A DNA stretch of 12,320 nt, from positions 1 to 12,320 of the forward strand of contig LDAQ01000118.1 of assembly GCA_001028025.1 (NCBI GenBank), read 5' to 3'. Origin of the DNA: Faecalicatena fissicatena (lineage in GTDB: Bacteria; Bacillota; Clostridia; Lachnospirales; Lachnospiraceae). The stretch's first letter is position 1, and each line of letters begins with the position of its first letter. The notes under the pieces were generated by a model. It searched no databases. It worked only from the letters and a program-made list of their open reading frames with translations, and had not been told where the DNA came from. Below are positions 1-6,291 of this stretch, piece by piece. Position numbers and translations under genes: made by a program.

Positions 1-47
1 CGTTGCCTAAATCCCGATTTTGGGAACTGGCTGAGAGGAGTGATTTT

Positions 48-479
48 TTACAGAAATTCCTTCAGTTCTTTCATAAAGCCTTCCAGCTCTTTAACCAGTC
101 TTTTGGCTGCTGTTTTGCTTTCCCGGGATGCCTCCGGAGTATCGTTGATTGTTTCACTAATGGACTGGATTCCCATATTGCAGCCATCCATCATCAGCTT
201 AGCGATCTGCCGGCTGTCATCCTTTATCATCAGCTTCATCTCTGTCGTAATCCAGGAAAACATCACTGCCATTTTTCCGGGTTCCTGCTCCGGCCGGCCT
301 GACTCCATAAGAAGTTGGGCAATTTCATCATCCAGTTTTTTATATTTACTGTCGTATTTCTCGATTACATTCCATAGATCCTCGTCTGTAACAAAATCCT
401 TCACCTGTTCAATGCTGTCTGTTCCCATCTTGCAGCCTTTGCTGCACTCATCCAACAATTTGATTGTCTGTTCTTCCAC
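48..479 (-). CDS. Small helical protein of unknown function
   Basis: I do not recognise this 143-residue protein. It has no signal peptide or membrane segment and looks almost wholly alpha-helical, with charged amphipathic stretches at about 1-27, 30-60, 68-96 and 103-143, consistent with a four-helix bundle. It has three cysteines (12, 16, 100). A short motif, GC-K/N-MG-x-x-SI, occurs at residues 15-23 and again at 99-107, suggesting an internal duplication. The start is GTG at 479, about 8 nt after a GAAGG ribosome binding site; the next possible start is Met18. It lies 75 nt downstream of the DUF2798-type gene on the same strand and may be co-transcribed with it. A resemblance to ferritin-like or DUF2383-type bundles is only a guess from its shape. 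The reading frame is credible; the function is unknown. Confidence 0.75.
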   Translation of the reverse strand: MEEQTIKLLDECSKGCKMGTDSIEQVKDFVTDEDLWNVIEKYDSKYKKLDDEIAQLLMESGRPEQEPGKMAVMFSWITTEMKLMIKDDSRQIAKLMMDGCNMGIQSISETINDTPEASRESKTAAKRLVKELEGFMKELKEFL

Positions 480-554
480 ACACTTCGCCTTCTTTCCTTT
501 TTATTTACTTAGTGTGGAACATTTTTTGAAATATATACCGGCTAATCCCATGAA

Positions 555-1064
555 TTAGTCTGCATCAGAAGCAATTTTTTCGGATCTGCTGTCCGTCAGG
601 CAATGCATTTTCAGCATTACAAACCTTGCGATCGGCTGAGCGATGCAAAGCTCTACTGCAAATGATATCGCAAAATTACGCGGCCATTTGTAAAAAAACA
701 TCCTGATCGGTTCCATCGTCAGCGAACGGCTGCCGATCCACGTTCCAATCACCGTCAGAAATATAGACATTAAAAATACGGTACATAATATATTGACAAC
801 AATGTGCGCACCAAAGCTGTCATCCTTATCTACAATTTTAAAGGTCAGATATTCTGCCGGTTTGTAAGTAAGCAGCACCAGCGCAATCACACTCAGCCAT
901 ATGAACGGAATGATCTGAAGCGCTTCTGCCCAAACATACATATGAAATCCTGCTTCAAAGCAAGTAATGACAGGCGCGATTATATTGACCGATATTATAG
1001 AAATAACGGCCACGAACAGCGTAAATTCCTTTTTATTTCTTGGTAGTTTCATATAAAATTCCAT
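555..1064 (-). CDS. DUF2798-type four-helix membrane protein
   Basis: This 169-residue integral membrane protein has four hydrophobic segments at about 12-34, 46-66, 85-110 and 128-151. It reads as two tandem two-helix units (about 10-77 and 83-155). Each second helix begins after an aromatic Trp-containing stretch and carries a proline (YKPAEYLTF in unit one, IAQPIARFVM in unit two). The N-terminus KLPRNKKEF and this layout match the DUF2798 family from memory; the family has no known biochemical role. The start is ATG at 1064, about 9 nt after AGGAG; the internal Met5 would be too far from that site. The C-terminal tail after residue 152 is polar. The small helical gene follows 75 nt downstream. 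A role at the cytoplasmic membrane is inferred from topology only. Confidence 0.8.
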   Translation of the reverse strand: MEFYMKLPRNKKEFTLFVAVISIISVNIIAPVITCFEAGFHMYVWAEALQIIPFIWLSVIALVLLTYKPAEYLTFKIVDKDDSFGAHIVVNILCTVFLMSIFLTVIGTWIGSRSLTMEPIRMFFYKWPRNFAISFAVELCIAQPIARFVMLKMHCLTDSRSEKIASDAD

Positions 1065-1092
1065 TTTTTTATACTCCTATTCTTTCATTGAA

Positions 1093-1098
1093 ATTATA
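1093..1098 (-). promoter_or_regulatory. Possible -10 box for the DUF2798-type gene
   Basis: A perfect TATAAT on the minus strand lies 29 nt upstream of the 1064 ATG. No good -35 hexamer sits 17 nt further upstream, so the promoter is tentative. The inverted repeat at 1120-1153 is just upstream and could bind an activator. Confidence 0.35.
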
Positions 1099-1119
1099 CG
1101 GTTAACATTTTCCATAAAC

Positions 1120-1153
1120 GTTACTGTTCACTGGCAAATCTGTAAACAGTAAC
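1120..1153. repeat. Inverted repeat GTTACTGTT...AACAGTAAC
   Basis: Nine-base arms pair perfectly and extend to 12 with one mismatch around a 10-nt centre. The repeat lies between the candidate -10 box of the DUF2798-type gene and the terminator of the TetR-GNAT operon. It may be an operator or the end of an interspersed element: the adjacent GCCTGCGCAGGC (1157-1168), read on the minus strand together with ACTGTTTACAG, resembles the 3' end of the repeats in the thi leader. Confidence 0.5.
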
Positions 1154-1180
1154 ACCGCCTGCGCAGGCTTTTCGGCAAAA

Positions 1181-1213
1181 TAAAAAGCGTGAGACCTGGC
1201 CTGATCTCACGCT
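1181..1213 (-). terminator. Intrinsic terminator of the TetR-GNAT operon
   Basis: On the minus strand a perfect 9-bp stem AGCGTGAGA / TCTCACGCT with a 10-nt loop is followed by TTTTTATTTT. It lies 83 nt past the acetyltransferase stop codon and separates this operon from the DUF2798-type gene. The plus strand has no T-run, so it works in one direction. Confidence 0.85.
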
Positions 1214-1295
1214 GAACCATTATACGCGTATTTCCGAATATCCAAATTATATGGGATTTTCCCCAAAATTGCAAATCATAATTTATATAAAATTT

Positions 1296-1802
1296 TTATT
1301 CTTTCAGCAGTGCATACATGCAGTAATCAAACACTTTCCCATTCTTATATACACCGTTTTTCATAATTCCTTCCAATGTAAAACCGTTATTTTCCAGAAC
1401 CCGGCGTGAGCCTGTATTATAGGCAAATGGCTCTGCAAAGATTCTGATGATTTCAAGCTGTTCAAATGCCTCGCGGCAGATCTGACCCGCAGCCTGGCTC
1501 ATAATTCCTCTTCCCCAATAATCTTCCGCCAGCCAGTATCCCAGCTCCGCGCTCTTTTCATAAACATCCGTTCCCTGAAAAATCCCAACACTCCCTACTG
1601 CATGGCCATCCACAACAATCGCCCTGCACAGCTGCCGTTCTTCACTGTCCCCAGCGCAGGCAAGCACATATCCCCGTGCATCCTCCCGCGTATATGGATA
1701 GGGAAATGCATTCCTAAGATTACAGGCAACCTTTTCATTATTCGCATAAAAAGCCACGTCATCGATATACTTCTCATCCCATTTTTTCAATTCAAATTCC
1801 AT
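1296..1802 (-). CDS. GNAT family N-acetyltransferase (RimJ/RimL-like)
   Basis: This 168-residue single-domain protein has the normal length for RimJ/RimL-type GNATs, which transfer acetyl from acetyl-CoA to an amine on a protein N-terminus or small molecule. The acetyl-CoA pyrophosphate loop is visible at about 95-101 (YWGRGIM), preceded by the strand AELGYWL (85-91). The late segment AYNTGSRRVLENNGF (about 127-141) is typical of the RimJ/RimL branch, where the Asn helps bind CoA. The substrate cannot be read from sequence. The start ATG lies 2 nt beyond the TetR stop, with a GGGGGA ribosome site inside the last TetR codons, so the two genes are translationally coupled. The TetR repressor therefore probably controls it, which would suit detoxification or resistance by acetylation, but that is inference. 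Confidence 0.9.
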   Translation of the reverse strand: MEFELKKWDEKYIDDVAFYANNEKVACNLRNAFPYPYTREDARGYVLACAGDSEERQLCRAIVVDGHAVGSVGIFQGTDVYEKSAELGYWLAEDYWGRGIMSQAAGQICREAFEQLEIIRIFAEPFAYNTGSRRVLENNGFTLEGIMKNGVYKNGKVFDYCMYALLKE

Positions 1803-1804
1803 AG

Positions 1805-2377
1805 TTATTCCCCCTTAACAATATCCTGTCTGATTTTATCCACAATATGTTCCACAGTTTCCCTCTTCATCGGAATGATCCTGCTCCACAGACGCACTCC
1901 CTGATAGACATACAAAATCGTATCCGTCATCTGCCCTACATGAACCTGCCTGAATTCTCCCGTTTCCATCCCATATGTGAGCAATCGCCCCCAACGTTTC
2001 ACCGCCCTCTGGTTCAATTCATCCATATACTCACTGCCGCATACCAGAGAATATTCATAAATAGCATAACTCAAAGCCCCACCGCTATCCAACATCTCCC
2101 CCTTCATCTTATCCAGCTCACACTCTAAAATCCAAGCCGCATCCTTCCCCGTGTCAATCCCCATACCAACAAAGTCCTCGACACCTCCCAGCATCCCCGC
2201 CAGAATCTCCTCAAAAATCTCCCGTGTGCTCCCAAAATGCCGATACACCCCTCCCCTGCTCATCCCGCAGGCCTCACAAACCATCTTCATCGTAACCGCC
2301 CGGAACCCTTCCTCCACAAAAATCCCATACGCAGTCTCCCGAATCCTCTTCCTGGTCAAACTCCCTTTCTCTGACAT
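1805..2377 (-). CDS. TetR/AcrR family transcriptional repressor
   Basis: This 190-residue protein has the usual TetR length. The N-terminal DNA-binding domain spans about 7-53: a first helix (RKRIRETAYGIFVEEGF) is followed by the helix-turn-helix at about 27-48, with the characteristic recognition helix MSRGGVYRHFGS. The C-terminal helical part (about 55-190) would form the ligand pocket and dimer interface; the ligand is unknown. The start ATG follows a GGAGGG ribosome site by about 4 nt. It is the first gene of a two-gene operon with the acetyltransferase. Its promoter holds two copies of an ACGACA...TGTCGT inverted repeat, so it most likely represses its own operon. Confidence 0.92.
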   Translation of the reverse strand: MSEKGSLTRKRIRETAYGIFVEEGFRAVTMKMVCEACGMSRGGVYRHFGSTREIFEEILAGMLGGVEDFVGMGIDTGKDAAWILECELDKMKGEMLDSGGALSYAIYEYSLVCGSEYMDELNQRAVKRWGRLLTYGMETGEFRQVHVGQMTDTILYVYQGVRLWSRIIPMKRETVEHIVDKIRQDIVKGE

Positions 2378-2430
2378 AATCCCTCCCTAAAAAATGCATT
2401 AGTACCTTACTTTTAAAACAAGTTACTAAA

Positions 2431-2446
2431 AAGACACGTTTGTCGT
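2431..2446. promoter_or_regulatory. Operator 2, TetR autoregulation
   Basis: This second copy, AAGACA-CGTT-TGTCGT, keeps the same arm length and 4-bp centre with one mismatched pair. It covers roughly +1 to +16 of the predicted transcript. Its centre is 28 bp from that of operator 1. Confidence 0.55.
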
Positions 2447-2453
2447 TTTTATT

Positions 2454-2482
2454 ATTATACGACACCCATGTCGTTTTTTCAA
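2454..2482 (-). promoter_or_regulatory. Sigma-A promoter of the TetR-GNAT operon
   Basis: On the minus strand the -35 box TTGAAA (2477-2482) is separated by exactly 17 nt from a perfect -10 box TATAAT (2454-2459). The spacer is almost entirely filled by an inverted-repeat operator. Transcription would begin near 2447, about 70 nt before the TetR start codon. Confidence 0.8.
2459..2474. promoter_or_regulatory. Operator 1, TetR autoregulation
   Basis: The 16-bp palindrome ACGACA-CCCA-TGTCGT has perfect 6-base arms and lies inside the -35/-10 spacer of the promoter. A repressor bound here would block RNA polymerase. Assignment to the adjacent TetR protein rests on position and symmetry. Confidence 0.65.
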
Positions 2483-2698
2483 GCAAATTTAATTTTATTC
2501 TTCACAAACTTTACCTGCTCACCAATCACCATTCTTACCTGCCGTTAGATCACTGTACCCATTATAAAGGTACTAGCTTCTAAAACTGTCCATACTTAGA
2601 AACTCAACAGGCCTATATTCAATAAGAGCCTCATTCACCCAACACCAGGATTCAACCATCCACCGCAACGCCCTTTTCCTCCCCATTGGGGTACACCA
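2483..2698. other. Intergenic stretch, nothing recognised
   Basis: I find no convincing reading frame, RNA gene or promoter between the TetR promoter and the long palindrome. Only a minor CCCC-ATT-GGGG hairpin near 2682-2692 is visible. Confidence 0.6.
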
Positions 2699-2989
2699 GC
2701 TCAGTGACAGGATTGACGGGAAGGCCCGGGGACTGTATATGTCCTTTTGGAATGCACCCGTGTGCCTACTGATTCCAGAAAAAATAACGCCGGAAATGTG
2801 GGAAAAAACGTGATCACCAAATCACGTTTTTGGAGAACCCAGTGGCAGAAATTTTTCAAAATTTCTGCCGCTGTGTTCTCCGTGCCCACATTTCCGGCGT
2901 TATTTTTTCCTGGAATCAGTCAGCACACGGGTGCATTCCAAAAGGACATATACAGTCCCCGGGCCTTCCCGTCAATCCTGTCACTGAGC
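2699..2989. repeat. 291-bp near-perfect palindrome (cruciform / possible MITE)
   Basis: The outer arms 2699-2802 and 2885-2989 are reverse complements over about 105 positions, with only two substitutions and one single-base indel. The centre is itself folded: 2832-2881 forms a second hairpin (GGAGAAC... / ...GTTCTCC, with two mismatches inside), and the left side carries an extra small hairpin at 2804-2831. As RNA on either strand it would fold into one long rod with a side branch. It begins 11 bp beyond the stop codon of the last thi gene. Both ends read GCTCAGTGACAG inward, and no clear target-site duplication flanks them. No protein is encoded: reading frames crossing it are by-products of the symmetry. 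It is probably a non-autonomous mobile or dispersed repeat that also ends thi transcription; the identity is not known. Confidence 0.85.
2803..2831 (-). terminator. Terminator-like hairpin inside the palindrome
   Basis: On the minus strand an 11-bp stem AAAAACGTGAT / ATCACGTTTTT with a 6-nt loop ends in TTTTTT. It is read in the direction of the thi operon, about 170 nt beyond the last stop codon. The stem is short in GC, and the much larger palindrome may fold first. Confidence 0.4.
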
Positions 2990-3000
2990 GCCCCCTTCTC

Positions 3001-3594
3001 TCAAACCGTCCCCCACCCCATACACTCCGACATAACGCAGATCCCCGCTGCCCCACATTCCTTCATTTCCTCGACACATTCACCGCTCGCGCTCATTCCT
3101 CCAATTGCATAAACCGGTATTGCCACCGCAGCGCACACCTCCCTCAGAAATTTTTTTCCCCTTGGAGCCAGTCCCGGCTTACAGTCCGTTGAAAAAATGT
3201 GTCCCGCAGTCAGATAAGCAGCCCCTGCCTTTTCCGCGTCCAAGGCTTCCTGCACTGCATGAATGGAGGTTCCGACCGTATCAAACATGGCCCCCACCTC
3301 CGGCCTTTCCTCCAGTATATGCAGCGGCAGATGGATACTGCCGCTCCCCTGTCTGCGCGCTGCTTCTATAAAGGTATGGGGAATACAGGGCACCTCATAC
3401 CTGCGGCAGATTTCCTGAACCTGGTCAAATAGCGCACCGTAATCTTCCTCTGTAAGATCTTTTTCTCTGAGCAGAACCGCCCCGGGATGTCTCTGGCAGA
3501 CACACTCGATCTGTTCCATAAACGGGCGCCTGCACAGATGGCGGTTTGTAACGGCAATAATATGTTTATAAAGCTCCCCCCCAGATTGTTCCAT
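3001..3594 (-). CDS. tenI: TenI-like thiazole tautomerase / ThiE family protein
   Basis: This 197-residue TIM-barrel protein belongs to the ThiE/TenI family. ThiE joins the thiazole and pyrimidine phosphates; TenI speeds aromatisation of the thiazole tautomer made by ThiG. Visible motifs are LLREKDL (41-47), SIHLP (86-90), VGTSIHAVQEA (107-117), GHIFSTDCKPGLAPRG (131-146) and PVYAIGGM (160-167). His132 sits where classical ThiE has proline (GPxFxT-TK) and where TenI has its catalytic histidine. The ThiE substrate motifs I-N-D and HxGQ are replaced by IPHTF and IHLPL. These points favour TenI, although such genes are often labelled thiE. I chose the ATG at 3594 because GGAGAG lies just upstream; an ATG at 3612 would overlap thiH by 8 nt and has no ribosome site. 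It is the last gene of the operon. Confidence 0.85.
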   Translation of the reverse strand: MEQSGGELYKHIIAVTNRHLCRRPFMEQIECVCQRHPGAVLLREKDLTEEDYGALFDQVQEICRRYEVPCIPHTFIEAARRQGSGSIHLPLHILEERPEVGAMFDTVGTSIHAVQEALDAEKAGAAYLTAGHIFSTDCKPGLAPRGKKFLREVCAAVAIPVYAIGGMSASGECVEEMKECGAAGICVMSECMGWGTV

Positions 3595-3604
3595 TATCTC
3601 TCCG

Positions 3605-4822
3605 CTATACATACAGATACTCGCTCATAACCGGCTGCAGATTCAGTCCCAGCAGAGACTCATACACCTGCTCCACAGAACGGCCGTCAGATATCTCAAA
3701 CTGCTCATCGCCCTTTTCCTCTATCTCTTCCACATGTTCCCCGATTCCGGTGCTGACGCCTGCCGATATCTTGGTGGCAGCAATATTTACCAGGTTGTCT
3801 CTCACCCGGGCACATTCCCTGGTGGATATGGTAATGCTGGCAAACGGCATAAACAGCCGGTACGCGGTCACTACCTGCAGAAGCTGGGGCTCATGCACAT
3901 CCATTGGGTTAATTTTCTCATTATTTACGATAGGACGAAGCCGCGGACAGGAAAAAGCGATCTCCGCATGCGGATATTTTCTCTGCAGAAGCCATGCATG
4001 CATCCCGGTCGCAAAGGCATCCTTGCGGAAATCATCCAGCCCCAGCAGAGCTGCAAATCCAACGCCGCGCATTCCCCCTTTCAGCGCCCGTTCCTGGGAA
4101 TTCAGGCGGTATGGGAATATCCGCTTGTGGCCGGCAAGATGAAGAGTCTCGTATTTATCCGCATTATAGGTCTCCTGGAATACAGTCACATAATCCGCGC
4201 CGCATTTATGAAGATATGCATACTCATCGGAATTCATCGGATACACTTCGAGTCCAATGACCTTAAAATATCTGCGGGCAATCTCACATGCCCTCCCGAT
4301 ATACTCCACATCTGATTTTGCCCTGCTCTCTCCCGTCAGAATCAGAACCTCCTGCAGACCGCTCTGGGCAACCGCCCGCATCTCCTTATCGATTTCTTCC
4401 TCACTCAACTTTGCTCTGTTTATTTTATTGTGGCAGTTAAATCCACAGTAAATGCAGAAATTCTCACAGTAATTGGCTATGTAAACCGGTGTAAACATAT
4501 AGATTCCATTTCCAAAATGCTTTCTTGTCTCCCGTTGCGCGCACTGAGCCATTTCTTCCAGAAGCGGAAGGGCTGCCGGCGACAGCAAAGCCGCGAAATC
4601 CTCCGGGGTCCGGTTCTCGTGGTCCAGTGCCCGGCGCACATCTGCCCCGGTGTACTGTGTATAATCATAATTGTTCATAGATGCAATTACTTTTTCCTGT
4701 ACCTCGGATTCCAGCACCTCCATCCCCGGCAGATAGGCCATATGGTCGATACGGTTCTTTTTTTGCCACTCCTTAATCTCTTCGTTTAAAATACTTTCAT
4801 TTACATGATTTTCTGTACTCAT
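3605..4822 (-). CDS. thiH: 2-iminoacetate synthase ThiH (radical SAM tyrosine lyase)
   Basis: This 405-residue radical-SAM enzyme cleaves tyrosine to 2-iminoacetate (dehydroglycine) and p-cresol, giving the C2-N piece of the thiazole ring. The [4Fe-4S] motif CxxxCxxC is at Cys119, Cys123 and Cys126 (YCENFCIYCGFNC). It is followed by a TIM barrel with LTGES near 165, FQETYNADKYETLHLAG around 218-234 and the C-terminal STGIGEH segment. The close relative HydG has an extra C-terminal cysteine-rich domain; that is absent here, so ThiH is the right call. The ATG at 4822 follows AGGAGG by 5 nt, and that site overlaps the thiG stop codon, so the genes are tightly coupled. The enzyme is oxygen-sensitive, pointing to an anaerobic host. 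Confidence 0.95.
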   Translation of the reverse strand: MSTENHVNESILNEEIKEWQKKNRIDHMAYLPGMEVLESEVQEKVIASMNNYDYTQYTGADVRRALDHENRTPEDFAALLSPAALPLLEEMAQCAQRETRKHFGNGIYMFTPVYIANYCENFCIYCGFNCHNKINRAKLSEEEIDKEMRAVAQSGLQEVLILTGESRAKSDVEYIGRACEIARRYFKVIGLEVYPMNSDEYAYLHKCGADYVTVFQETYNADKYETLHLAGHKRIFPYRLNSQERALKGGMRGVGFAALLGLDDFRKDAFATGMHAWLLQRKYPHAEIAFSCPRLRPIVNNEKINPMDVHEPQLLQVVTAYRLFMPFASITISTRECARVRDNLVNIAATKISAGVSTGIGEHVEEIEEKGDEQFEISDGRSVEQVYESLLGLNLQPVMSEYLYV

Positions 4823-4831
4823 CGCGGCCTC

Positions 4832-5611
4832 CTAATCCTGCAGAAATCCCGTGAGCGGTGAAGAAGCGCTGGCTCCTTTTTCAATCACCCGTCCCATACC
4901 GGACAAGTAAGCGGCCCGCCCTGCTTCAATTGCCTTTTTAAATGCTTCCGCCATAGCCGGAACATCGCCGGCCGTTGCTATAGCTGTATTTGCCATTACG
5001 GCCGCTGCCCCCATCTCCATGGCCTCACACGCCTGGGACGGTTTTCCGATACCTGCGTCCACAATGATTGGAAGCTCGATCTCATCAATGAGAATCTGGA
5101 TAAAATCTCTGGTGCATATCCCCTTGTTGGATCCAATCGGAGAACCCAGCGGCATAATACAGGCTGCCCCCGCATTTACCAGGTCTCTGGCCGCATTTAG
5201 ATCCGGATACATATAAGGCATGACGACAAATCCCTCTTTTGCCAGAATTTCTGTAGCCTTAATTGTCTCATAATTATCCGGCAGCAGATATTTAGAATCG
5301 TGGATTACCTCGATCTTCACAAAATCACCGCATCCAACCTCTCTTGACAGCCGTGCGATACGAACGGCCTCCTCTGCATTTCTCGCCCCGGATGTATTTG
5401 GAAGCAGCGTTACGTTCTCCGGAATATAATCCAGAATGTTTGCCATTCCACCTTCATTGGCACGGCGGAGTGCCAGTGTGATGATCTGGGCGCCTGCTCT
5501 TTCCACTGCCGCCTTAATGAGATCCAGTGAGTATTTTCCTGAGCCCAGAATAAAACGGGACTCAAATGTATGCCCTCCAAGGACAAATGAATCGTTTTTT
5601 TTATTTTCCAC
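4832..5611 (-). CDS. thiG: Thiazole synthase ThiG
   Basis: This 259-residue cytoplasmic TIM-barrel enzyme condenses 1-deoxyxylulose 5-phosphate, dehydroglycine and sulfur from ThiS thiocarboxylate to make thiazole phosphate. The Schiff-base lysine is Lys99 in FVKIEVI. Other family marks are SRFILGSGKY (18-27), TLALRRANEGG, LLPNTSGARNAEEAVRIARL, MPLGSPIGSNKGI, PIIVDAGIGKPSQACEAMEMGAAAVMANTAIATA. Length agrees with the family. I chose GTG at 5611 because AGGAGG lies 8 nt upstream and the protein then begins just before the conserved core; an upstream GTG at 5662 would add 17 residues but has no ribosome site. It lies 55 nt after thiF and is immediately followed by thiH. Confidence 0.95.
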   Translation of the reverse strand: MENKKNDSFVLGGHTFESRFILGSGKYSLDLIKAAVERAGAQIITLALRRANEGGMANILDYIPENVTLLPNTSGARNAEEAVRIARLSREVGCGDFVKIEVIHDSKYLLPDNYETIKATEILAKEGFVVMPYMYPDLNAARDLVNAGAACIMPLGSPIGSNKGICTRDFIQILIDEIELPIIVDAGIGKPSQACEAMEMGAAAVMANTAIATAGDVPAMAEAFKKAIEAGRAAYLSGMGRVIEKGASASSPLTGFLQD

Positions 5612-5666
5612 CTTTAAATCCTCCTGTCTTTCTATTGGTATTCTTCTATGAACTGCTAACACTTTT

Positions 5667-6287
5667 CTATTTCAGAATCAGCTCCGTGATTAAATTTGCC
5701 TCATGTGCAGCGCAGATCGCAACTCTTGGAGCCATCAGCCCATTGCCACAGGACGGCTCTGTCTTCTCATCCCCGCACAGATAAAAGTGCTCCGTTATCC
5801 TGCGCGTGTGAATTGCATTACTCTCGCCGTATCCTGCCATGCCGGATGCAGCAACCAGGAATTTTTCCGGATACAATTCCAGAATTCCGTTGGCCAGCAT
5901 CGCCTTTGCCTCAGGATCGTCGAAAGCCTCACAGATGATACCGGCCTGCGCAAACAATGCCGGTAAATTTTCTTCTGTTACTTTCACACAGTCCGTCTTA
6001 ATCTCCAGATACGGATTGATATCCGTAAGCTCCGCCCGAAGCGCATCGGTCTTATACATTCCAATATGACGCATAAAATACTGCTGCCGGTTAAGGTTTG
6101 TAATATCAACCTTATCAAAATCAATCAGATGCAGGTGCCCAACACCGATTCTGGCAAGCGCAAAAGCCACATTGGATCCTAATCCGCCCAGCCCGGCAAT
6201 TGCCACCCTGGCTTTTGTAAGCCGGTTCTGCACCTCTTTTGTGTGCCGTTCTTCCAATGCGTTATTTATCTCTTCCCTGGTCAGCAT
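5667..6287 (-). CDS. thiF: ThiS adenylyltransferase ThiF (short, family 2 type)
   Basis: This 206-residue E1-like enzyme activates the C-terminal glycine of ThiS with ATP so that sulfur can be attached. The Rossmann nucleotide loop is at about 30-38 (GLGGLGSN), followed by LIDFDKVDITNLNRQQY (54-70), whose Asp, Asn, Arg and Gln bind ATP. It is shorter than E. coli ThiF (about 250 residues), and I see no paired CxxC zinc motifs, which suits the clostridial ThiF family 2. The ATG lies 4 nt beyond the thiS stop. The ribosome site is formed by the GGA-GGG-GGG glycine codons that end thiS, so the partner proteins are translated in a coupled way. A sulfur donor (cysteine desulfurase) is not in the window. 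Confidence 0.93.
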   Translation of the reverse strand: MLTREEINNALEERHTKEVQNRLTKARVAIAGLGGLGSNVAFALARIGVGHLHLIDFDKVDITNLNRQQYFMRHIGMYKTDALRAELTDINPYLEIKTDCVKVTEENLPALFAQAGIICEAFDDPEAKAMLANGILELYPEKFLVAASGMAGYGESNAIHTRRITEHFYLCGDEKTEPSCGNGLMAPRVAICAAHEANLITELILK

Positions 6288-6291
6288 ATGA

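Noticed and set aside
28..44. GGCTGAGAGGAG on the plus strand, like the CTGAGA part of a TPP riboswitch
   Set aside because: The second half of the aptamer (ACCTGATxTGGATAATGCC) is missing downstream, and no thiamine gene follows on that strand within the window's start.
2699..2989. Invertible promoter or phase-variation switch
   Set aside because: The segment between the outer arms is only about 82 bp, is itself folded, has no promoter pointing to a gene, and no recombinase gene is nearby.
2701..3192. Open reading frames of 62-121 codons across the palindrome
   Set aside because: They arise from the symmetry of the repeat and from antisense of the last thi gene, have no ribosome sites, and mirror each other in the two arms.
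3734..4315. 193-codon plus-strand reading frame opposite thiH
   Set aside because: It is wholly antisense to a well-conserved gene and has no recognisable protein family or ribosome site.
3605..4822. HydG ([FeFe]-hydrogenase maturation tyrosine lyase) instead of ThiH
   Set aside because: The C-terminal cysteine-rich extension of HydG is absent, length is that of ThiH, and the gene sits inside thiSFG.
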